A DNA stretch of 64,000 nt from PALSA-600 sp037142875 (lineage in GTDB: Bacteria > Actinomycetota > Thermoleophilia > Gaiellales > Gaiellaceae): positions 62,001 to 126,000 of the forward strand of contig JBAWZV010000001.1 in the NCBI GenBank assembly GCA_037142875.1, written 5' to 3'. Of the stretch, positions 1 through 8,625 are shown piece by piece. Under the pieces are notes generated by a model that searched no databases, was not told where the DNA came from, and saw nothing but the letters and a program-made list of their open reading frames with translations. Within the stretch, counting starts at the first letter, position 1, and each line of letters starts with the position of its first letter. The position numbers were made by a program, and so were the translations under genes.

Positions 1-327
1 ATCGACGCCGCGAGCATCGTGCTCGTTCCGTCGCGTACCGAGGGTTTTGGACTGATCGCCCTCGAGGCCATGCTCCGTGCCCGCCCGGTCGTCGCGACCG
101 CGGTCGGCGGCCTCCCCGAGGTGCTCGGTCACGACGGCGGCGTCCTCGTGGAGCCGGAGAGCGCAGCGGCGATCGCCGAGGGCATCGTCACGCTGCTCGA
201 CCGTCCCGAGCTCGCGCGCTCAGTCGCTCTGGCAGGCCACCGTCGAGCGCTCGACGAGTTCCCGCTCGCGCGCTGCGTGGACGCGCATGAGGCCCTTTAC
301 CATCAACTAGTCTCAGCGCATGCTTGA
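1..327 (+). CDS. Glycosyltransferase, GT4-like, C-terminal part (cut by window edge)
   Basis: The reading frame is open from base 1, so the start lies outside the window. About 108 residues remain. They carry the signature of the donor-sugar half of GT-B group 1 (GT4) glycosyltransferases: PSRTEGFGLIALEAM, then a VVATAVGGLPEV segment. The Glu of the E-G-F-G-L-x-x-x-E-A block is the usual nucleotide-sugar contact. It should act at the cytoplasmic membrane face, adding a sugar to a surface glycan. The next gene (PqqD-like) starts inside its last codons, so the two are probably co-transcribed. Substrate cannot be told. Confidence 0.85.
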   Translation: MDAASIVLVPSRTEGFGLIALEAMLRARPVVATAVGGLPEVLGHDGGVLVEPESAAAIAEGIVTLLDRPELARSVALAGHRRALDEFPLARCVDAHEALYHQLVSAHA

Positions 328-769
328 TGACAACGCTCGGTTCGAGTTCGCGGGTGACCGTGCAGCGGCGAAGGTCATCGACGGCGATGCGATCATCATC
401 GACACCGTCTCGGGCCGCTACTACAGCCTTGAGGGTCCGGCCGAGGTCGCCTGGTCGCTGCTGGCCACCTCGGCGAGCCTCGCCGAGGTGGCCCAGGCGC
501 TCCGCGACCGCTACGACACCACGGACGCGGATGTTCTCGGCGACGTCCGTCTGCTCACAGAGGAGCTGTTGGCGGAGAACCTGCTTCGAGTCGCTGCGCC
601 GGGATCGGCGTCGGTGACCGCGCCTCCGCCCACCGATGCTCCGCGCGCTCCTTACTCCCGACCTGCGCTCGTCGTGTTTCGTGATCTGGAGAACATGCTC
701 GCGTTTGATCCACCGCTGCCGCACCCCGCTGACGGCGCCGCCTGGGGCTCAGCGGGAGCGGGCGAGTAG
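320..769 (+). CDS. PqqD-family protein (RiPP recognition element-like)
   Basis: 149 residues. The N-terminal 90 residues fit the PqqD fold: a short beta region with the pattern D-T-x-S-G-R-Y-Y-S-L-E-G, then a helix with AEVAWSLL, and a region resembling 'RYDTTDADVLGDVRLLTEELLAENLL'-type winged helices. PqqD-like proteins bind leader peptides of ribosomal peptides, but stand-alone copies are also frequent in polysaccharide clusters with asparagine synthase- or nucleotidyltransferase-like partners. The last 50 residues are Pro/Ala-rich and likely disordered. The ATG overlaps the end of the glycosyltransferase by 8 bases. No precursor peptide or maturase is visible in the window. Confidence 0.75.
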   Translation: MLDDNARFEFAGDRAAAKVIDGDAIIIDTVSGRYYSLEGPAEVAWSLLATSASLAEVAQALRDRYDTTDADVLGDVRLLTEELLAENLLRVAAPGSASVTAPPPTDAPRAPYSRPALVVFRDLENMLAFDPPLPHPADGAAWGSAGAGE

Positions 770-794
770 CGAGCACGAGCTAGTCGTCCCGCGC

Positions 795-1748
795 GTGCGC
801 CTGCACCTGCCGACCGCCTCCCAGACTCTGCTGCTGCGTGCGGCGCTGGGCACCTCCCCGGCATCGGACACCGCGTTCAACAGCTGGCTGCGCACCGTCA
901 GCGATCCGCTCGCGGGGCTCGTTGACCCTGTAAGCGGTGACCGACGGCTACTGGCGCTCCTGTACGACTCGCTACGGAGCGAGGAGAGTGCGCTGCCGAC
1001 GACCGTGCGGTCGAGGCTCCGCGCCGCGACGGCCCACGAGGAGCTTCGGGCCGACGTGCTCGCGCAGGCCGGCGAGGAGATCGTGACCGAACTGGACATG
1101 GCGGGGATCAGCCCGACACTCGTCGGAGGTGGAGCGGTCGCCTACCGCGCCTATACCTCACCCGCTCTGCGCCATTGCGACAGCCTCGATCTGCTGGTGG
1201 CCCCCGGGCAACTCGGCGCCGCCCGCGCTGCCCTCGCATCGTTCTCGTGCAACGTCGACGGCGGTCGCCTGCTCGTTGTCCACCCGAGCGGGAGTCGGGT
1301 CACGGTTCTCGATCGGCTCTACCTCGACCCGCGGCGAGGCTGCCCTGCCGACCTCGGTCGCCGCGCATTCGCGGTCACGATCGGACGTGCCAGTGTTGGC
1401 ACGCTCAGCCCCGCCGACAGCCTCGTGGAGATGTGCGCGTCCGCGAGCTTCACCGTCGCCCCCGGCATCAGCTGGCTCGCCGACTGCGCGCTCCTGATCG
1501 CTACCGACGAGGTCGACTGGCAACAGGTGACGGAGCATGCGGCGTGTGCGCGTGCTGCGCGCGTCACGAACCGCGCACTCGAATGGCTCGCCGCGCATCT
1601 CGACGTCACGGTGCCGCGCCCTGCGCAGCGTGCACTGAGACGCACCGGCAGCCGAGAGGTCACCCGAAGAATTCTGGGAGCAGCGCGAGTCGGCAGCACT
1701 CGTCTACGACCGCGACCAGATTCTCTCCAGGACACCGGCGACGACTGA
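795..1748 (+). CDS. Nucleotidyltransferase-like protein (PF14907-type)
   Basis: About 317 residues from a GTG at 795; the frame is open further upstream (ATG 636), but that stretch reads as an out-of-frame copy of the PqqD gene, so the start is uncertain. The middle has the 'LVGGGAVAYRAYTSPALRHCDSLD' region, split here as GGGAVAYRAY and R-x-x-D-S-L-D-L-L-V, resembling the substrate motif of the uncharacterised nucleotidyltransferase family often found beside PqqD-like and asparagine synthase-like genes. The C-terminal half is helical. It follows PqqD by 25 bases. Role inferred only: modification or export of a peptide or glycan made by the cluster. Confidence 0.65.
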   Translation: MRLHLPTASQTLLLRAALGTSPASDTAFNSWLRTVSDPLAGLVDPVSGDRRLLALLYDSLRSEESALPTTVRSRLRAATAHEELRADVLAQAGEEIVTELDMAGISPTLVGGGAVAYRAYTSPALRHCDSLDLLVAPGQLGAARAALASFSCNVDGGRLLVVHPSGSRVTVLDRLYLDPRRGCPADLGRRAFAVTIGRASVGTLSPADSLVEMCASASFTVAPGISWLADCALLIATDEVDWQQVTEHAACARAARVTNRALEWLAAHLDVTVPRPAQRALRRTGSREVTRRILGAARVGSTRLRPRPDSLQDTGDD

Positions 1749-1774
1749 GCCCCACTGGTCGACATTGCACCAAC

Positions 1775-2643
1775 TCAGATCTTCAGGTTCACCTTTCGAT
1801 ACACGAGTCGATTGCTCAGCGAGGCCCACCTTCGATCGCGATAGCGCTGGAGGAAGGCGCGTAACATGACCTGCGCTGGCGCCTTCTCAAGGAGGCGGCG
1901 GAGGCTCTCGTGCCTTGCCCAAGCCGGAAGCTTCGCATCGGCGGAGACGCTGTAGACGTTCCCGTTCCAGAGCGACGAGTAATCGCTCTGGAACGTCTGC
2001 TGGGCAAGGACTTCTCTCACCTCGTCGCGCCGAGCGTGCACGAGTAGGAGAGCCGGGTGGCGGCCTCGCAGCTCGACGCGTTCACGCAGCGCTTCGGGAT
2101 CGGAGACTCTGTAGCAGCGGCCGTCGCTGAGCGCGACGTACATCTCGACGACCGAGAAGCCGTTGTCCGGCCCGAGAAGGCGAAAGAACAACTCGGGGGA
2201 GAACTGGTAGAAGCCATGCCCGCACCAGCTGTTCGCGGGTGTGACAGCGACGAGACGGCCCCCTGACGCAGCAGACGCATACAGCTGGCGATCGCGACCG
2301 GGAACTCGAAGACGTGCTCCAACGTCCCGCCTTCGAATACGAGGTCGAAGCTCTCGCGGAGCTCCTCGCCGATCGGGTCGTTGAGGTCATGTAGGAGCGT
2401 CGCGCCTTCGTAGGCGGAGAAGTCCATCGAGACCACCTCTGTCCCACCCATCGCCAACAGCACGTCGTCGGCGAACGTCGGCATCGGAGGCACCGAGTCC
2501 ACACCTACTCTCGCCATGAGCGCGCGGTAGTCGCGTGAGTTGAGCAGCGTCGTCTGACGGCCGAGGGTCAACACGCGGCCGAGCGAGACACCGTCGTCGA
2601 TCATCTTCAAAAGTAGTGCTGCGCCGTGACGTTCAAACGCCAT
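1775..2643 (-). pseudogene. SAM-dependent methyltransferase, broken by a one-base frameshift
   Basis: Two minus-strand frames join into one methyltransferase of about 290 residues. The first (from ATG 2643) holds the family pattern S-F-D-L-V-F-E-G-G-T-L-E-H-V, typical of class I methyltransferase motifs, and runs to MRLLRQG. The second resumes as R-L-V-A-V-T-P-A-N-S-W-C-G-H-G-F-Y-Q-F and continues to the stop at 1775. The switch lies at the run of five C at 2259-2263 (five G on the coding strand); one extra base there restores a single frame. It may be a real mutation or a homopolymer sequencing error. The substrate is unknown; the glycan/RiPP-like neighbours suggest a cell-surface or secondary-metabolite substrate. 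Confidence 0.8.
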
Positions 2644-2891
2644 CTGCCTCCATCTGTCGGTACCGGACAGTCAGCACGCGACTTGCCGTGGTGCGCGTTG
2701 ACAGGTCAGGTCAACTGCTCTGGGGCGGATCACACCACCTTCCCGTCTCCGGCCGGACGCGCTCAACGTAGCGAAGTCTGAGCGGGCATTGCGACCGTCG
2801 AAGACGTATCCCTCGAACCAGCGGAATGGAACGGGGCAGAGGCCTCGAGCGCCCCATTGACGAGACGCACCCGAGGAGTACGCTCCACCTC

Positions 2892-3680
2892 GTGAAGATG
2901 GTCTTCCGGGTGATCGCGGCGGGTGCGCTTGCCGCGGCGGCACTCGCGCTCGCCGCGGGCGGGCAGGCCCGGAACGGTGCGAGCCTCTCGATCGTGGTGA
3001 CCTTCACCCCGACGGGGACGATCTCGGTCGCCCTGCCCGACGGCACCCCGCTCGGCACGACAAGCGGCGCCCCTACCGTGATCCCTGCCGGCTACTACAC
3101 GATCGTCCTCTACGGGCCCGGCGAGTGCATCCAGCTGCCGCTCTGGGAGCTGACCGGCCCCGGTGTGAACGTCCAGGACAACATGCACGGCGGCGAGGTC
3201 GACACGCACTCGCTCCCGATGACCTTCCAGCCAAGCTCGACCTACACCTGGCACAGCGACCGAAACCAGGCGGTCGTGTACACCTTCAAGACGTCGGCCG
3301 ACACGACAGGGACGAAGCCGCCCGCATCATCCAGCGCCACCCCGACGAGCTCCAGCGGCGCGGCGTCCACCGACTCCCCGGTCGGCTCCTCGCTCCTGCA
3401 CTTCCAGGGCACCCTCGCCGGATCGGTCTCTGCAGCCGGAAAGCTGACGCTCTCGTTCAAGGGGATGACCGTCCGGAAGCTCGCAGCCGGCCGCTACGTC
3501 CTCACCGTCACCGATCAGAGCAAAGCAGCCGCCTTTCTTCTGCGGAAGGCGAAGCGGACGGTGACGGTCACCGGAGAGGCGTTCACCGGCAAGCGTTCGG
3601 CGACCGTCTCGCTGACGGCCGGCACCTGGGCCGTCTCGCCGCGCGCCGGCGCGACGGCCTACTCGATCCGCGTCGGCTGA
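2892..3680 (+). CDS. Secreted protein of unknown function
   Basis: 262 residues from GTG 2892 (ATG 2898 is the other option; a GAGGAG lies at 2872). The first 27 residues form a clear signal peptide with an Ala/Leu-rich core ending near GGQARNG. Residues 30-135 look like an all-beta domain with a G-E-C-I-Q-L-P-L-W-E-L-T-G-P-G-V-N-V pattern. A Ser/Thr/Pro-rich linker follows, then a second beta domain with two similar strands sets. This looks like a plastocyanin-like or Ig-like fold, but I see no copper ligand set. Its stop overlaps that of the convergent antiporter by 22 bases. Function unknown. Confidence 0.7.
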   Translation: MKMVFRVIAAGALAAAALALAAGGQARNGASLSIVVTFTPTGTISVALPDGTPLGTTSGAPTVIPAGYYTIVLYGPGECIQLPLWELTGPGVNVQDNMHGGEVDTHSLPMTFQPSSTYTWHSDRNQAVVYTFKTSADTTGTKPPASSSATPTSSSGAASTDSPVGSSLLHFQGTLAGSVSAAGKLTLSFKGMTVRKLAAGRYVLTVTDQSKAAAFLLRKAKRTVTVTGEAFTGKRSATVSLTAGTWAVSPRAGATAYSIRVG

Positions 3681-4858
3681 GCCCGGCGTTCAATCCAGCG
3701 CGTCCCGAGCGTGTCGGTCAGGCCGTGCGCGGCGATCGATGCGATCACGGTGTAGGCACCGATCTCGAAGATCGTGCCTCGGTTTGGCTCGGTTGACGCG
3801 AGCACGAGCAGCGCAAACAGCATCGAAGCGACGCCCTTCGGGCCAAACCAGGCGATGAAGAGCTTCTCGGTGTTCGGGAGATCGACCCGGTGGAACGAGA
3901 CCCAGACCGCGAGCGGCCGGGCGACGCCGAGAACGAGAACGATGAAGAGCGGAAGCCGCCACGCCGAGCTGTGCCAGCCGGTCGCGACGATCAGCGCACC
4001 GAACAGCACGAACGTGATGACCTGAAACGCCGCGCTCAGGCTCTCATTGAACGCGGCAAAGGCATCGGGGATCTCGTGTCGCGCGACGGTGAGCGCGATC
4101 CCGGCGACGAACGCGGCAATCAGCCCGTTCCCGTACGTCGACTCGGCCACACCGAAGGCGACGAACGCGATCGCAAGCGCGTAGACGCCCTCGTACTGGT
4201 GGCGGATCCCGCCACCAGGCAGGTGCTGCAGGAGCCAGCCCCCGAGGAAGGCGAGACCGATCCCGATCACCGCGCCCGAACCGACCTCGCCGAGCACGTG
4301 CATGCCCTCGTTCACCGCATGCCCACCGGGGCTTGCGAGCACCAGCATGAAGAGCACGATCGGAAGCGCCAGCCCGTCGTTGAGACCGGACTCGAGGTTG
4401 AGCGTGTGGCGCACCGCCTCTGGCACACGCTCGGAGGTGACGATCGAGGAGGTGACGACGGGGTCGGTGGGTGTCAGGACCGCGCCGAGCAGGAACACCT
4501 CCGACCAGCTCAGCTCGTGGAACAGGAGCCGACCGAAAACGGCGATCAGGCCGAGCGTGAGCGGCATCGCCAGCACGAGCGCGCGAACCGGCGGCTGCCA
4601 GTGCCGCGCGAGCAGCTCGCGCTCAACGGCCAGGCCGTCGGCGAAGAGCGTCAGCAGCAACGCAAGCTCGATCGCGAAGAGCACGAGCTGGCCGTCGGGC
4701 GCGACCGTAATCGTCCCCGTCCAGGCGAGCACCATGCCCGCGGCGACCGAGATCACCGACGCCGACAGCACCGCCCCGTGGAGCCACCCCGAGAGCGCCG
4801 CGACGACTCCGAGTACGAGCCCGAGAAGGAGGATGGCCTCAGGAAATCCGATCCCCAC
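3659..4858 (-). CDS. Na+/H+ or K+/H+ antiporter, CPA1 family
   Basis: About 399 residues from GTG 4858; the frame extends to 4975 but that part is hydrophilic and would overlap the next gene's start. There are about 12 membrane helices. Family marks: L-T-P-T-D-P-V-V-T-S in helix 5, where the Asp is the ion-binding residue, followed by N-L-E-S-G-L-N-D-G-L-A-L-P, the other conserved membrane motif, and WFGPKGVASM near the end. It exchanges cytoplasmic cations for protons at the cell membrane. No long cytoplasmic C-terminal regulatory domain is present. It is divergent from the GT-C gene with an 79-base gap between their starts. Confidence 0.9.
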   Translation of the reverse strand: MGIGFPEAILLLGLVLGVVAALSGWLHGAVLSASVISVAAGMVLAWTGTITVAPDGQLVLFAIELALLLTLFADGLAVERELLARHWQPPVRALVLAMPLTLGLIAVFGRLLFHELSWSEVFLLGAVLTPTDPVVTSSIVTSERVPEAVRHTLNLESGLNDGLALPIVLFMLVLASPGGHAVNEGMHVLGEVGSGAVIGIGLAFLGGWLLQHLPGGGIRHQYEGVYALAIAFVAFGVAESTYGNGLIAAFVAGIALTVARHEIPDAFAAFNESLSAAFQVITFVLFGALIVATGWHSSAWRLPLFIVLVLGVARPLAVWVSFHRVDLPNTEKLFIAWFGPKGVASMLFALLVLASTEPNRGTIFEIGAYTVIASIAAHGLTDTLGTRWIERRAQPTRIE

Positions 4859-4937
4859 GTCGCAGGGATACTGCCTGAGCGACGGCGCGTACACCGGAGA
4901 GACTGAGGCCGTCCCGATCGGGTGCGATACTTCGACG

Positions 4938-6968
4938 ATGGTCGGCCTGATGCTGCTCGGCTCCGCGGCGGCCACCTCTCTCGTTCTCGCGCTCGCAACC
5001 CGCCGGTCGAACCTCGTCTCGACCTTGCTGGTCGCCTACGTCGCATACCTCGCGAACATCGGGGTCGTCACGCTCGGCCTCTCGCCGTTTCGGGCCGTCA
5101 CGCGGGGTGGGCTGACGACAGCCGAGCTCGGCCTGCTTGCAGGAGCGCTCACGGTCTGGTGGCTGCGAGGGCGCCCCGGAGTCCAGCTCGCCTCCGCACG
5201 GGCGGCGGCACGGGAGATCGTCTCCGATCCGGTCACGGCGCTCTTTCTCGGCGTCGTGATCGTGTTTCTCGGTTACGAGATCGCGCTCGGCTCATCACCG
5301 CCGAACAACATGGACTCGCTCACCTACCACCTCTCGCGGGCGGCCGCGTGGGCGCAACATGGCGGCCTCCACTGGATCCAGAACGCCCCCGAGGTTGAGA
5401 TGACGGCCTACCAGCCGTTCGACGAGCAGCAGCAGCTCTTTCTCTTCGTCGCGACCGGCGGAGGGGCCCTCTACTGGCTGCCGCAGTACCTGGCCGAGCT
5501 TGCGATCCTCGTCTCGGTCTTCGGCGCCTCCCGGCGTCTCGGCTACGGCGTCCGCGCAGCAGCGTCGGCGACGTTTCTGCTCTCGATGTTCTCGGTGCTC
5601 GCGCTCGAGGCGTCGACGGCCCAGAACGATCTCTTCCTCGCCTCGCTCGCCGCGGTCGCCTCGTGCCTGCTCCTCGGCCGGGGCCTCCTCGAGCCGGCGC
5701 TTGCCGGCGTGGCGGTGTCGATGGGTCTCGGCACGAAGCTCACGATGGGCCTCGCCGTACCGATCCTGTTCGCGCTGGCGGCCGTCCGCGGACGCCGCAC
5801 CCTCGTGGCGGGCATCGCCGGGAGCGTCCTCGGCTTCCTCGCGATCGGCATGTGGGGCTACTGGATGAACCTCCACAACACGAACCATCTCCTCGGTCTG
5901 GACACCGGGTATGTCCAGAACCGGGGCTTCCCGTCGTACCCCGGGAGCGTCGCGAACGCCTTCTACCTGATGTACGGGCTGATGGACGCGTCGATTCTCT
6001 CGAGCCGTTTCATTCATGTTCTCGCGCTCGCCGGGCTCCTGCTCGGGCTCGCAGCCGCGGGCTGGACGATCCGCCGCGCCGGGCTACGGCGCGCGGCCGC
6101 AGACGGCCTCTCGGCGGGGGTTCCGCTCCTTGCGCCGCTGCTCGTGATCGGCGCGGCAGGCGTGCTCGCGTACGTCGCGCGCGTCTGGGGGTTCCCGATC
6201 CGGGGAGCCGGCGGCCTTCTCCCACCCGTCGAGGAGATCCTGAACATGGAGTACGGCAGGATCGCGAACGAGGACTACTCCGCGTTCGGCCCCGTCGGGA
6301 TCGTGATGCTCCTGGCCGCACTCGGGATCGCCGTGCGCGCGTACGTGGCGCGCCGGGCTGACGCGCGACATCTCGTCCTCGCCTCGGCACTGCCGATCTT
6401 CCTCGTCCTGATCTCGCTCTCATCGACCTGGGTGCCGTTCCTGATCCGGTTCTTCCTCGTGCCGGCCGTGCTGGCGGCACCGCTCCTCGCGGGCCTCTTC
6501 CGCAACCGGCTCGCGACGGCAGCAACGCTCGCGGCGGCAGCGATCTCGCTGGGAATGACGTTCGCGCACGATCAGCCGAAGCCGCTGCTGAACCCGTACG
6601 GCCACGGCGTTCCCTGGAACCTGACCCAGCTCGACGCGCTCGGAACGAACTCCGACGGCTACGTCGCCGATGCGCTTGCGGCGTACGACACGCTCGTGCC
6701 ACCAAAGGCCTGCGTCGGCACCGTCCTCGGCCCGAACGAGGCGACCTACCTCCTCTACGGCCCGCACCTGGAGCACCGGATCATCTACCTGCCAACGACG
6801 GTGTCACTCACCGACGTCCTCAATCGCGGCCTCTTCTACGTCGTCGTCAGCCACCACTACGACTCCGTCCTCGACCAGTTCCGGACGGCCGGGTGGCGCG
6901 TTGCGCCGCTCGGGGGCTACTGGACGCTCGCCTACGCCCCGGGAAGCTCCGGGGCCTGCGCGAGCTGA
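4938..6968 (+). CDS. Membrane glycosyltransferase, GT-C fold (GT39-like)
   Basis: 676 residues from ATG 4938; the frame is open upstream but antisense to the antiporter. It has 10 or more membrane helices. The first external loop holds N-N-M-D-S-L-T-Y-H-L-S-R, the acidic D-S-x-x-Y-H pattern seen in GT-C enzymes that use lipid-linked sugars. A hydrophilic C-terminal region of about 120 residues lies outside the membrane. Expected role: transfer of a sugar from a polyprenyl-phosphate donor to an envelope glycan or protein on the outer face. The acceptor is unknown. It ends 4 bases before the convergent beta-propeller gene. Confidence 0.8.
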   Translation: MVGLMLLGSAAATSLVLALATRRSNLVSTLLVAYVAYLANIGVVTLGLSPFRAVTRGGLTTAELGLLAGALTVWWLRGRPGVQLASARAAAREIVSDPVTALFLGVVIVFLGYEIALGSSPPNNMDSLTYHLSRAAAWAQHGGLHWIQNAPEVEMTAYQPFDEQQQLFLFVATGGGALYWLPQYLAELAILVSVFGASRRLGYGVRAAASATFLLSMFSVLALEASTAQNDLFLASLAAVASCLLLGRGLLEPALAGVAVSMGLGTKLTMGLAVPILFALAAVRGRRTLVAGIAGSVLGFLAIGMWGYWMNLHNTNHLLGLDTGYVQNRGFPSYPGSVANAFYLMYGLMDASILSSRFIHVLALAGLLLGLAAAGWTIRRAGLRRAAADGLSAGVPLLAPLLVIGAAGVLAYVARVWGFPIRGAGGLLPPVEEILNMEYGRIANEDYSAFGPVGIVMLLAALGIAVRAYVARRADARHLVLASALPIFLVLISLSSTWVPFLIRFFLVPAVLAAPLLAGLFRNRLATAATLAAAAISLGMTFAHDQPKPLLNPYGHGVPWNLTQLDALGTNSDGYVADALAAYDTLVPPKACVGTVLGPNEATYLLYGPHLEHRIIYLPTTVSLTDVLNRGLFYVVVSHHYDSVLDQFRTAGWRVAPLGGYWTLAYAPGSSGACAS

Positions 6969-6972
6969 GGGC

Positions 6973-8064
6973 TCAGCCCATTCCCGGCATCGAGGCCATC
7001 GTCGGGAGAGCGAGCTTCAGAACCGTTCCGGCGGGACGCTGCACGGTGAGCGTAGAGAAGCTGATCCCGTTTGGCTCCTTGCCGACTCGAATGTGCGCGG
7101 TCGTCCGCAGCAGCCGAAGATCGACCACCGCAACCGTCCCGCCGTAGACGTTCGTGACATAGGCAAATCTGCTCGTCGGATCGACGACGACACCGTGGGC
7201 GCCGAGGCCCGTCTCGACGGTCGCGACCTGCTTGAACGTCGACGTCGCGATCACCGTCAGCGTCCTCCCGGGGAGATCGGGCGTCCCCTGATTGGCGACG
7301 AGGAGATACCGACCATCGGGGGTGACATACACCTGGACGGGGCCGTTCCCGACGTGTGTCTGTGCAACGACACGACGTGTCGCCACGTCGATCTTGGCGA
7401 CAGCGTTCGCGCCGTTGAGCGAGACGTAGACCGATCTGCCATCCGGCGCGAAGGCCACCTGGACGGGCGACTCCCCCACCGGGATCCGGGCGACCTGCCG
7501 GTTGTGAGCAACCGAGATGACGCTCACGCTCCCACCCTTCATGTTCGCGACGTAGAGCCACCGTCCGTCGGGACTCGGTCTGATCCCGTGCGGGAAGTGG
7601 CCTGTGGCGATCGTTGCGACGACCTTCCTGCGAGCGGTATCGATTGCCGTCAGCGTGTCACCTCCGCTGTTTGTGACGTACGCGGTCATTCCATTCGGCG
7701 TAACGATCACGTGCGCCGGCTCCGTCCCGGTACCGACGTAGCCGAGAAGTCGAAGTGAGCGCGCGTCGATGACGGCGGCGAGCATGCCGGTGTGGCTGAC
7801 GGCCCAGACCGTCGCGCCGCCTGGCGCCACCTGAACGTTGTGCGCCATCCCGATCCCCGTGAGCGTTGCCACGACACGGTTGCTCGAAGCGTCGATCGCG
7901 CTCAGGCTGTTTCCCCCTTCGTTTGCCACCCACACCGTCCCTGGACTCTCCGCAGCGGAGCTACGAGCCACAGCTTGCGACCCGGTGCCGGAGATGACGA
8001 CGGCGGCGAACACCAACACCGCTCCAGATCTCCATCTCAGCCCTGCCTGCCGGTGCCTGAACAT
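6973..8064 (-). CDS. Secreted YVTN/YncE-type beta-propeller protein
   Basis: 363 residues from ATG 8064, chosen because GGAGG lies 6 bases upstream. A signal peptide covers about residues 1-38. After it come about seven repeats of roughly 42 residues with the pattern P-D-G-R-x-L-Y-V-A-N followed by V-I-x-x-x-x-x-x-V-A-x-I, as in YVTN beta-propellers; examples are P-D-G-R-W-L-Y-V-A-N and P-D-G-R-S-V-Y-V-S. Such proteins sit outside the cell, and their ligands are mostly unknown. The last 25 residues (after FSTLTVQRP) are outside the propeller. No peroxidase or enzyme motif is seen. Confidence 0.85.
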   Translation of the reverse strand: MFRHRQAGLRWRSGAVLVFAAVVISGTGSQAVARSSAAESPGTVWVANEGGNSLSAIDASSNRVVATLTGIGMAHNVQVAPGGATVWAVSHTGMLAAVIDARSLRLLGYVGTGTEPAHVIVTPNGMTAYVTNSGGDTLTAIDTARRKVVATIATGHFPHGIRPSPDGRWLYVANMKGGSVSVISVAHNRQVARIPVGESPVQVAFAPDGRSVYVSLNGANAVAKIDVATRRVVAQTHVGNGPVQVYVTPDGRYLLVANQGTPDLPGRTLTVIATSTFKQVATVETGLGAHGVVVDPTSRFAYVTNVYGGTVAVVDLRLLRTTAHIRVGKEPNGISFSTLTVQRPAGTVLKLALPTMASMPGMG

Positions 8065-8231
8065 CCGCGACCTCCGCGACGCCCGGGACGAGGCGCCTCT
8101 CAGATGGACACCAGCGTGCCCCACATCGTCCACGTCCGGAATGATCAATCCTGATCAGCGGCCGTTCTGAGACCTGACACGCCGCGATACATTGCCCGGG
8201 GCCAACGTCGTCGAGGGCGGAGAGGGAGATC

Positions 8232-8486
8232 ATGCGGAAGCTGCAGAGCCAGGGCGTTCACCACATCACGATCTGCGGTGCCGACCCGCAGACCTCGCTC
8301 GACTTCGAGCCGCCACTGCCCGTCAGCGTCGATCTGGCACCGGGCACGGACGCCGACCCCCAGCTCGAAGCGTCGATCCACGATGAGCTGCGCCGCGCCC
8401 TGATCGTCCAGACCCGGATCGAGTTCGTCCCGTTTGGAACGGTGCAGCGCAGCGAGTACAAGGCGACGCTCGTCGAGCGGACATGA
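8232..8486 (+). pseudogene. Chimeric remnant: start of a VOC/glyoxalase gene joined to end of a phenylacetate-CoA ligase-like gene
   Basis: An 84-residue open frame with a good ribosome site (GAGGGAGATC before ATG 8232). Residues 4-20 (LQSQGVHHITICGADPQTS) read as the first beta strand of a VOC dioxygenase/glyoxalase, where V-H-H-I-T is the usual opening with the metal His. From about residue 26 the text changes: S-V-D-L-A-P-G-T-D, then R-I-E-F-V-P-F-G-T-V-Q-R-S-E-Y-K-A-T-L-V, which is the C-terminal signature of phenylacetate-CoA ligase (PaaK) enzymes, including the Lys near the end. Neither domain is complete. I read it as the scar of a deletion that fused two neighbouring genes. Function of the product, if made, is unlikely. 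Confidence 0.7.
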
Positions 8487-8625
8487 ACTCCCGGGATTAC
8501 GCGGAGAACACGAACCCGATGCCGGGGTGTCCCCGACGCCAACTACGGTCGGCGTGCAAGAAGATGCAGACGTCGTGGCGGATGCGACATACGATCGGGG
8601 TTACAGCACCCGGAAGGAGCACACG

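Noticed and set aside
2644..2891. A short minus-strand frame with 'FRWFEGYVFDGRNARSDF'-like text
   Set aside because: Somewhat coding-like, but with no recognisable family or start; left as unexplained intergenic sequence.
4302..4937. N-terminal extension of the GT-C gene upstream of 4938
   Set aside because: It is antisense to the antiporter and Ser/Arg-rich; the ATG at 4938 gives the normal hydrophobic start.
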